Of a stretch of 16,770 nt of DNA, positions 1-5,982 are shown piece by piece. Where the stretch lies: contig CAKRPQ010000039.1 of NCBI GenBank assembly GCA_934385225.1, forward strand, positions 1 to 16,770, given 5' to 3'. The DNA comes from an uncultured Eubacteriales bacterium (lineage in GTDB: Bacteria > Bacillota > Clostridia > Oscillospirales > CAG-272). The notes under the pieces were generated by a model. That model made no database searches. It saw only the letters and a list, made by a program, of their open reading frames with translations, and had not been told where the DNA came from. The position numbers and the translations under genes are program-made. The first letter of the stretch is position 1. Each line of letters begins with the position of its first letter.

Positions 1-185
1 GCAGTCGTTGTCGGGTCATATGTCTGAATAAAAGCGTCAAGCGTGTCAACTGTTTCGGTTTTCGTGTCTGTGTCTTTGTTTTTGCTACCACCGTCATCTT
101 TTCCGCACGACGCAAAAAGCATCACGGAAACAGCAATCAGAGCAACAATAAGCATTTTTTTCAGGATTTTCTTTTCTCCAAGCAT
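1..185 (-). CDS. Lipoprotein, N-terminal part only (possible solute-binding protein)
   Basis: Leftward gene cut by the window edge; 61 complete codons are visible. It opens MLGEKKILKK, then a hydrophobic stretch (about residues 11-25) and a lipobox LFASC with the lipidated cysteine at residue 27. A Lys/Asp/Thr-rich hydrophilic linker follows, as is usual for a surface-anchored protein of a Gram-positive cell. The start at 185 is chosen because AAAGGA lies about 10 bases upstream; the internal Met at residue 11 has no such site. It begins 23 bases after the GH4 stop codon, so the two genes are probably co-transcribed. A sugar ABC transporter binding protein would fit a glycosidase neighbour, but the visible part does not show the mature domain, so the function stays open. 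Confidence 0.75.
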   Translation of the reverse strand, partial: MLGEKKILKKMLIVALIAVSVMLFASCGKDDGGSKNKDTDTKTETVDTLDAFIQTYDPTTT

Positions 186-208
186 TTTATTGCATTCCTT
201 TCTTTTAT

Positions 209-1537
209 TTAATATTTGTAATCCCCGAGAAAATCACCGTTCATAGCAAAAATATCGTCACACATATTTTTGATTTCTTCAAGCGAGCATACAGCCGATG
301 TGAGAGGATCCATACAAACAGCGTGGAAAACTTTACGCTTATCTTTTGTCATCGCAGCATCAACTACAAGATTTTCTATATTTGCCGTGTTGCCGACAAG
401 CATTGCAATATGTGCCGGAAGTTCCCCAACCATGATTTTTTCATAGCCGCTTCTTGTCGCTATTACAGGCACCTCAACGCATGCGCCTTTCGGAAGATTC
501 GAAATTATACCGTTGTTTATAATATTAGCGTTAAAGTTGAACGGAGTACCGTCACCAAATCTCGCATTGAAAATATTTGCGGCATATTCAAGCCCCCTTT
601 TGGTATCAACTTCGTGATTATCGATCCAGTCGTTTATTTCGTTCTTCCAATTCTTTTCCCTGTCAATATGAATATTGAGTGAGAAACCGTATTCACCGGG
701 ATTCCAGTTTGAATATTCGGTAGGCGTGCAGTATTTTTTTAACAGATCGGGGCGTTTTCTGAACCACTGATTATATTCGGAGTTATGTCCGCTTGATTCT
801 GTAACGTAGTAATCGAAGTGCTTGAACATTTCATTGCGGACGACTTCTTTCCCGTAGTATTCGGGATTATCAAGCAATTTTCTGAGTTCGGGATAAAGGT
901 CTTTTCCGTTTCTTTCAAGTTTCAGGAAAAATGCCTGATGATTGACACCCGCACATAAATAATCAAGCTCGTTATAAGGTACTCCGAGCCACTCCGCCAG
1001 CATACTGCTTGTCCCCTGAACGCTATGACAAAGTCCCGTAACATCAACATCGGTATATGTCTGCATTGCTTTACATAGCATAGACATAGGATTTGTGTAG
1101 TTGAGGAAAACAGCATTCGGACAATATTTCTTTATATCGGCGCATATGTCAAGCATAAGCGGAATATTTCTGAGTGCTCTGAAAATTCCCGAAACGCTTC
1201 TCGTGTCGCCTACGCAAATATCAACGCCGTATTTTTTCGGTATTTCAACATCATATCGCCATATGTTCACGTCGCCGTTGAAAACCGTACAAAGCACACC
1301 GTCAGCTCCTTCGAGTGCCTCTTTTCTGTCAAGGGTACTTACAAGTTTTACGCTGTTTTCTCTACCCATCGCCGCAATGATTTTTTTTACCGCGGCAGTA
1401 ATGCGGTCAAGTCTTTCCGCATTTATATCCATAAGTGCTATTTCGCACTCATAAAAAGACGGATATGTAAGCAAATCGCGGACAAGATTTCTCGTAAAAA
1501 CAAAGCTCCCCGCACCGATAAACGCAAATTTTTTCAT
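209..1537 (-). CDS. melA: Family 4 glycoside hydrolase, alpha-galactosidase-like (MelA type)
   Basis: 442-residue cytoplasmic enzyme expected to hydrolyse alpha-galactosides such as melibiose or raffinose-type sugars by the NAD+/Mn2+-dependent redox mechanism of GH4. The N-terminal dinucleotide fold starts FIGAGS (residues 7-11 region) and has an acidic residue after strand 2 (MDIN). NYTNPM is at 146-151, CHSVQGT at 170-176 and GVNH at 197-200; C170 and H200 are the expected metal ligands. Length (E. coli MelA about 450) and motif order match MelA throughout. The loop that reads DTLGPGG in E. coli MelA is DTRSVSG here (111-117). The start at 1537 has AGGAG 10 bases upstream. A longer open frame reaching 1582 lacks a ribosome site and would cover the promoter. 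The gene is divergent from an AraC regulator and followed by a lipoprotein gene. Galacturonidase- or glucosidase-type GH4 specificity cannot be excluded. Confidence 0.82.
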   Translation of the reverse strand: MKKFAFIGAGSFVFTRNLVRDLLTYPSFYECEIALMDINAERLDRITAAVKKIIAAMGRENSVKLVSTLDRKEALEGADGVLCTVFNGDVNIWRYDVEIPKKYGVDICVGDTRSVSGIFRALRNIPLMLDICADIKKYCPNAVFLNYTNPMSMLCKAMQTYTDVDVTGLCHSVQGTSSMLAEWLGVPYNELDYLCAGVNHQAFFLKLERNGKDLYPELRKLLDNPEYYGKEVVRNEMFKHFDYYVTESSGHNSEYNQWFRKRPDLLKKYCTPTEYSNWNPGEYGFSLNIHIDREKNWKNEINDWIDNHEVDTKRGLEYAANIFNARFGDGTPFNFNANIINNGIISNLPKGACVEVPVIATRSGYEKIMVGELPAHIAMLVGNTANIENLVVDAAMTKDKRKVFHAVCMDPLTSAVCSLEEIKNMCDDIFAMNGDFLGDYKY

Positions 1538-1564
1538 GACATTTATTCTCCTTTTTTTGTTTAT

Positions 1565-1593
1565 ATTATAAATGTCATACATTAAAAAGTAAA
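1565..1593 (-). promoter_or_regulatory. Sigma-A promoter of the GH4/lipoprotein unit
   Basis: On the minus strand, TTTACT (1593-1588) and TATAAT (1570-1565) are 17 bases apart. The -10 box is perfect and the -35 box weak, as expected for a promoter helped by an activator. A short inverted repeat, AATGT-CAT-ACATT (1571-1583), lies in the spacer and is a candidate operator. Confidence 0.65.
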
Positions 1594-1613
1594 TAAAAAA
1601 AATAAATATTATA

Positions 1614-1642
1614 TGGACAAAATTACTGTTTTATGCTATAAT
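1614..1642 (+). promoter_or_regulatory. Sigma-A promoter of the AraC regulator gene
   Basis: TGGACA (1614-1619) and TATAAT (1637-1642) are separated by exactly 17 bases, with TG one base before the -10 box (extended -10). Transcription should start near 1649, so translation must begin at 1661 and not at the in-frame ATG at 1613, which lies inside the promoter. Confidence 0.75.
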
Positions 1643-1660
1643 AGCCGCAGAGGTAATGAT

Positions 1661-2470
1661 ATGATAAATATTTACAACGGAAGCATTCACGACAGATCAA
1701 ACTTCATTTCTGTTAAATATCTTAAAATAAACAGTTGCGGCTGTCAGACAATTACGTCAAACCTCACAACAATACGCGAAAAAGGCAGATTGGATTACCA
1801 TATCGTATTTATCTGCGAGGGACTGTGTTATGCTGTCTATGAGGGCAATGAATACGTTCTTAAAAACGGAGATTTCATAATATATCCTCCGAATATATAT
1901 CAAAAATACGCATTCAATGATAAAGGAAAATATTTATGGATTCATTTTGCGGGACGAGCCGTTAATGAGATTCTTGAAGAAGCAGGCTTATCTTTCGGCG
2001 TTCACAGAGCCGTGGCATCACCTGCTGCCGTAAAAGCAAATTTCGAATCGCTCATAAGCTATTTTCACGGATCTCAAAATTCAAGATTATCATATTCTTT
2101 TTTGAAGCTTCTCTATAACCTGTCAAAAATCGAGTCAAATTCATTACAGGTGTCGGAAAATATCTCAAAAACGATTTCATACATAAACTCTAATTTTGAA
2201 AGAAAAATCACGCTTGACAAGCTCGCCGATATTTCAGGCTATTCCAAAAGTCGTTTTATGAGTGTTTTTTCAAAAGAAACGGGTATGACTCCGATAAAAT
2301 ATCTTAATAAACTCCGAATTTCATGCGCGGCAGAGCTTCTTGCCTCGGACGGTCAGAGCATTTCCGAAATCGCTTTTGCTTGCGGATTTAACGACAGTCT
2401 TTACTTTTCCCGTGCGTTCAAAAAGGCATACGGCATATCACCGTCCGAATTCAGAGAAAAAAACAAATAA
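1661..2470 (+). CDS. AraC-family transcriptional regulator (cupin sensor plus HTH)
   Basis: 269-residue regulator. Residues about 20-95 look like the AraC-type cupin ligand pocket (VLKNGDFIIYPPNIYQKY is typical of the sugar-sensing class, which includes MsmR- and RafR-like proteins). Residues about 170-267 form the double helix-turn-helix: ITLDKLADISGYSKSRFMSVFSKETG, then SISEIAFACGFNDSLYFSRAFKKAYGISPSEFR. The start is set by AGAGG seven bases upstream and by a promoter that ends at 1642. It is divergent from the GH4 glycosidase gene, the usual layout for a local activator of an alpha-galactoside operon; the inducer is inferred, not shown. The stop is followed directly by a bidirectional terminator. 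Confidence 0.85.
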   Translation: MINIYNGSIHDRSNFISVKYLKINSCGCQTITSNLTTIREKGRLDYHIVFICEGLCYAVYEGNEYVLKNGDFIIYPPNIYQKYAFNDKGKYLWIHFAGRAVNEILEEAGLSFGVHRAVASPAAVKANFESLISYFHGSQNSRLSYSFLKLLYNLSKIESNSLQVSENISKTISYINSNFERKITLDKLADISGYSKSRFMSVFSKETGMTPIKYLNKLRISCAAELLASDGQSISEIAFACGFNDSLYFSRAFKKAYGISPSEFREKNK

Positions 2471-2474
2471 AAAA

Positions 2475-2511
2475 GCGGTGCTTTCGCTTTTCGATCGCAC
2501 CGCATTATTTT
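2475..2511. terminator. Bidirectional terminator between araC and ktrA
   Basis: GCGGTGC (2475-2481) pairs with GCACCGC (2497-2503), a perfect 7-bp stem. It is followed by a T-rich run on the plus strand and preceded by an A-rich run that acts as the T tract on the minus strand. It serves the convergent regulator and ktrA genes. Confidence 0.8.
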
Positions 2512-3189
2512 TTACTGTTCGGACCGGACGGAAAACCGTTCAAGTCCTTTCTTTGACCCCGAAACGAACATTATATCTCCGCCTTTGAAAACATAATCGG
2601 GTCCGACGGATTCGACTGTTGTCCCGTTTGATTCGACGGCGATAATATTAAGCCCGAATTCCTTGCGAAGATTGACTTCAAGGACGGTTTTTCCGATCAT
2701 TTTTTCGGGAACTTCGAATTTCGAAATATTAAGCTGCTCGGTAAGTTGGACAAAGTCGAGCATTTTTGACGCTTCAAGCCTATGCGCCAGTCGAACAGCC
2801 ATATCACGTTCGGGGTAAACGACCTCCGCACCGAGTTTTTCGAGTATTTCGCCGTGTTCGGCACTTGTAGCCTTAGCGATAACTTTCGGAATACCGAGCG
2901 CAACAAGATTCAGAACCGTAAGTATTGACGTATCAATGTGTTCTCCTATGCAAACGACCGCGACATCACAGTTTCCGATACCCGTTTCTTCAAGCGATTT
3001 TCTGTCGAGATTTCCGACAACGAACGCGTTTTCCGTATATTCGCGCATCTCACGCACTTTATTCTCTTCCCTATCCATGACGAGAATATCCGCGCCCGAT
3101 TCGACAAGTTCAAGTGCCAGAGCGCTTCCGAACCGTCCGAGACCTACTATACCGTAGCTCGTTTTATTCCTTTTAGTCTTTTTTGCCAT
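2512..3189 (-). CDS. ktrA: KtrA/TrkA-type potassium uptake regulatory subunit (RCK protein)
   Basis: 225-residue cytosolic protein that gates the KtrB potassium channel as a nucleotide-binding ring. The RCK_N Rossmann domain begins YGIVGLGRFG (GLGRFG at 16-21), with the acidic residue D39 after strand 2, typical of NAD(H)/ATP-binding KtrA proteins. A C-terminal RCK_C/TrkA_C domain (about 150-220, KFEVPEKMIGKTVLEVNLRK) follows; in other Bacillota this domain binds cyclic di-AMP. Length is normal for KtrA/KtrC. The start at 3189 is chosen for the AAGGAG box ending about six bases upstream; the longer frame from 3258 would overlap the ktrB coding end and has no ribosome site. It lies 16 bases after ktrB in the same operon. 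Confidence 0.92.
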   Translation of the reverse strand: MAKKTKRNKTSYGIVGLGRFGSALALELVESGADILVMDREENKVREMREYTENAFVVGNLDRKSLEETGIGNCDVAVVCIGEHIDTSILTVLNLVALGIPKVIAKATSAEHGEILEKLGAEVVYPERDMAVRLAHRLEASKMLDFVQLTEQLNISKFEVPEKMIGKTVLEVNLRKEFGLNIIAVESNGTTVESVGPDYVFKGGDIMFVSGSKKGLERFSVRSEQ

Positions 3190-3205
3190 TTTGCTCTCCT
3201 TATTT

Positions 3206-4504
3206 TCACCCAATCGAAATGTTTCCCTCGGGGTGACGCACACGCTCGCCCTTGTCAAAATACCAGAGCGTAGCTATCGTCATGGGGCCCAGTCTTCCGA
3301 TATACATTATTATTATCGACAAAATCTTGCTTTTATCGCAAAGCTCCGAAGTAATTCCCGTAGAAAGTCCAACCGTTCCGAACGCACTTGCCACCTCGAA
3401 CAAAATGTCACGTAGCGAAAGTTCCGGCTCAAACAAAGTCATAAGATAGGTTCCGACCGCGACAACCCCGATTGCCATAGATATAATGACTGCGGCTTTT
3501 CTGAAAGCCGCACGCGGAAGCGAATACCTGAACGCCTTTTCAGATTTATTTGTTGCCGATGATTTTATGCCTTCGAGAAGCGCGAAAAACGTTGTGGTTT
3601 TCACACCGCCGCCCGTTGATCCGGGGGATGCGCCTATAATCATAAGTCCAATTATAATAAGCAGGCCGGAATTCGTAAAATCCGAGAGCGGATATGTTGA
3701 GAATCCCGCAGTTCTCGCCGAAACGCTGAAAAAGAATGCGCCGAGCCATGATATATTTTCAGTCAGCTTTATCAGAACGGTTCCGACCGAGAGAAGTGCT
3801 GCCGTCATTGTCAGGACGACCTTTGTGTGCATGGAAAACCTGCGGAAGCGAAATTTTTTCGATACGATTTCATCTATTACAAGAAATCCGAGACCGCCGA
3901 AAATGACAAGTACATTTGTGACGGTATTGAGAAGAACGTCGTCTTTATAAGGGATCAGATTATGACCTCCGCCGAGCACATCAAATCCTGCGTTATTGAA
4001 CGATGCTATCGAATGAAAAACACTGATCCATACTGCTTTCAGCGGCGGAAAATCGCGCACGAACACCGCAAATGAAAATATCGCGCCTACAAGCTCGAAT
4101 ATTATCGTTACGGTGAACACTTTTTTGAGAAATGCTACCGTACCTTTTACCGAGTCGAGATTCATTGCCTCTTTAACAAGATTATTCCCCTTGAAATCCA
4201 TCTTTTTCCCGACGGCAAGCATAAATCCTGCGCCGACGGACGCAACACCGAGACCGCCTACCTGTATAAGCACCGCAACGACGATCTGCCCGAAGAGTGT
4301 AAACGTATCTCCCGCATCGGCTGCTATAAGTCCCGTAACACAGACGGCACTGACAGATGTATAGAGCGAGTCTATATACCTAAGACGAACGCCGCTTTTG
4401 AGGCTACAAGGCAGCATCAGAAGCACCGAACCGAGGAATATCAAAAGCGCAAAGCCGAGCGCAATTATACGCGCGGGCGACTGTTTTCTTATAAATGCAA
4501 ACAT
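3206..4504 (-). CDS. ktrB: KtrB/TrkH-type potassium transporter membrane subunit
   Basis: 432-residue integral membrane protein of the Trk/Ktr/HKT superfamily, forming the ion-conducting subunit with KtrA. All four pore-loop repeats are visible: SAVCVTGL (52-59), SFNNAGFD (168-175), SARTAGFST (262-270) and SAFGTVGLSTG (373-383). The glycine-rich intramembrane gate segment GASPGSTGGGVKTTT is at 291-305. Several hydrophobic helices flank each loop, and length matches KtrB rather than the longer TrkH. The first pore loop carries a threonine before its conserved glycine, and the others N/T-A-G or T-V-G, as in Na+-dependent Ktr systems. AAGGAAA lies about 10 bases before the ATG. First gene of a ktrB-ktrA operon. 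Confidence 0.93.
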   Translation of the reverse strand: MFAFIRKQSPARIIALGFALLIFLGSVLLMLPCSLKSGVRLRYIDSLYTSVSAVCVTGLIAADAGDTFTLFGQIVVAVLIQVGGLGVASVGAGFMLAVGKKMDFKGNNLVKEAMNLDSVKGTVAFLKKVFTVTIIFELVGAIFSFAVFVRDFPPLKAVWISVFHSIASFNNAGFDVLGGGHNLIPYKDDVLLNTVTNVLVIFGGLGFLVIDEIVSKKFRFRRFSMHTKVVLTMTAALLSVGTVLIKLTENISWLGAFFFSVSARTAGFSTYPLSDFTNSGLLIIIGLMIIGASPGSTGGGVKTTTFFALLEGIKSSATNKSEKAFRYSLPRAAFRKAAVIISMAIGVVAVGTYLMTLFEPELSLRDILFEVASAFGTVGLSTGITSELCDKSKILSIIIMYIGRLGPMTIATLWYFDKGERVRHPEGNISIG

Positions 4505-4534
4505 TATAGCTTTCCTTTTTTGTGTTATGGTATA

Positions 4535-4563
4535 ATTATATCACACATCAAAACACTTTTCAA
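4535..4563 (-). promoter_or_regulatory. Sigma-A promoter of ktrBA
   Basis: On the minus strand, TTGAAA (4563-4558) and TATAAT (4540-4535) are 17 bases apart. The leader to the ktrB ATG is only about 25 bases, so there is no room for a cyclic di-AMP riboswitch of the kind that often precedes ktr genes in Bacillota. Confidence 0.75.
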
Positions 4564-4577
4564 GGGACAAGCTAAAA

Positions 4578-4618
4578 TTTTACAAATCAAAACGGCTCGC
4601 GGATAAAACCGCGAGTCG
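4578..4618 (-). terminator. Terminator of the GH26 operon
   Basis: On the minus strand a 10-bp stem (arms 4618-4609 and 4602-4593, one G-U pair, core CTCGCGG/CCGCGAG) with a TTTTAT loop is followed by TTTTGATTT. It begins six bases after the stop codon of the second GH26 gene. Confidence 0.8.
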
Positions 4619-4623
4619 AATTT

Positions 4624-5982
4624 TTATTTCCACAAATCTTCAAGTGTTATAACCATATCGTCATTCATCATCTGTCTGCCGTCACCGAGTCCCGTAACGG
4701 AAAGTCCCCACGCCCATGTCAAAAAGTACGTCAGCTTGAAGCCGTCTTTTTCCATTCGCTTCATATCTTCGAGTAGTTTCCGGCAGGAATAGTTATACCC
4801 TATTCCCTTTCCGCTATCGTCTTTTATCGTGAGAGAAGCACCGGGTCCCACCTCGGTAAGTGCCGCAGGTTTTCCTGTTTGCATAACCTTTGAGTACGAC
4901 TCATCTGCGTTCACCTCGTAATTTCCGCCTGTGTACCAGTCACAGCCGACGATATCGACATATTCGTCACCCGGATACGCATACATAACATCTTCAAGCC
5001 AGCCGCCGTTGTAATTCGGCGAATAGACCCAAACGGCATTGTCAATGCCGAGGTCTTCCGTTACGATTCTGCGGAACAGCTTCCAAAAATCGTGCATTGT
5101 GTTCTTCGAAAGACTGACGTCACCGCCTTGCTTTACGCACCACCAGAACCAACCGCCGTTCATTTCGTGAAGAGGTCTGAACATAAACGGAATTCCGTTC
5201 TTTTTCAGAGCATTAAGAAGTCTTATTGTAGGTTCAAGAGTCTTTCTGAATTTTATATTAAGAGGCGTTCCGTCCGAAATAAGCTCGCGTGCCCTTTCGT
5301 TGCTGCCGAGATTCCCGCGATAAAAAACATTGTCGGAAGCATTTTGCAGCGGGTTCGACATATGTATGCAGACCGAGACAATTCCGCCGTCAGAGACAAA
5401 ATCAGCCGCTTCGGAAATGATTTTTGATAGAGTATAATCATCAAGCGTATCTACGCCGCTATGATGCGGATTGAACACGCTGTAAACACCCATATCAAGT
5501 TCAAGTATGCACGCGCGCTTGCCCGTTTCCGAAAGAAAACGATCATCTGTCTCTTTTATATCCGAACCGTTGCCGAGCGTTCCGTATGTATGACACCCCG
5601 AAATGACTTTACCGTCGGTATTATAAACTCTGTCAAAGAGGCGCATGATATCATCTTTTGTATACGGAACGGAAAACGGAAGTCTTCCGCTTCTGTCGCT
5701 CACTTTTCCGCCCTCTATATCACGCACAAGCATATCAAAGACGGTGTCAAGAGTTCTGACACTTGAATACAGATAAATATTCCCGTGTTCGTTTTTTATG
5801 CTGTATGTACACACATCGGTGTCGGTCGCGGAAATTACGATACACTTTTCTTTTTCTTCTTCATCGGCTTTTCGCATTCCGTATTTTTTCGCAAGAGTAT
5901 CAACCTTAACACGCGTTTGCGGAACAAGCTTTTCCGAAAAGGGGCTATCGGGGGTATAAACACTGTATTCCGAGTAAATCAT
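4624..5982 (-). CDS. GH26 glycoside hydrolase (beta-mannanase type) without signal peptide
   Basis: 452-residue protein with the GH26 TIM-barrel from about residue 101 to the end. The acid/base glutamate is E273 in FRPLHEMNGGWFWW, and the nucleophile is E377 in ALTEVGP. Known GH26 enzymes mainly cut beta-1,4-mannan. The catalytic half is very close (about 70% by eye, including the N-glycosidase-free stretch NPLQNASDNVFYRG) to that of the gene just upstream. The N-terminus MIYSEYSVYTPDSPF has no hydrophobic core or lipobox, so the protein is predicted to stay in the cytoplasm. Residues about 45-100 match only the end of the second N-terminal domain of the upstream paralogue. Its ATG overlaps the upstream stop (ATGA), with AAAGGAG seven bases ahead, so translation is probably coupled. 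An intracellular enzyme acting on imported manno-oligosaccharides is the simplest reading. Confidence 0.85.
   Translation of the reverse strand: MIYSEYSVYTPDSPFSEKLVPQTRVKVDTLAKKYGMRKADEEEKEKCIVISATDTDVCTYSIKNEHGNIYLYSSVRTLDTVFDMLVRDIEGGKVSDRSGRLPFSVPYTKDDIMRLFDRVYNTDGKVISGCHTYGTLGNGSDIKETDDRFLSETGKRACILELDMGVYSVFNPHHSGVDTLDDYTLSKIISEAADFVSDGGIVSVCIHMSNPLQNASDNVFYRGNLGSNERARELISDGTPLNIKFRKTLEPTIRLLNALKKNGIPFMFRPLHEMNGGWFWWCVKQGGDVSLSKNTMHDFWKLFRRIVTEDLGIDNAVWVYSPNYNGGWLEDVMYAYPGDEYVDIVGCDWYTGGNYEVNADESYSKVMQTGKPAALTEVGPGASLTIKDDSGKGIGYNYSCRKLLEDMKRMEKDGFKLTYFLTWAWGLSVTGLGDGRQMMNDDMVITLEDLWK

Noticed and set aside
1538..1582. Longer N-terminus for the GH4 enzyme (start at 1582)
   Set aside because: It would place coding sequence over the promoter and adds MYDIYNINKKRRINV, which has no family counterpart; the AGGAG box serves the start at 1537.
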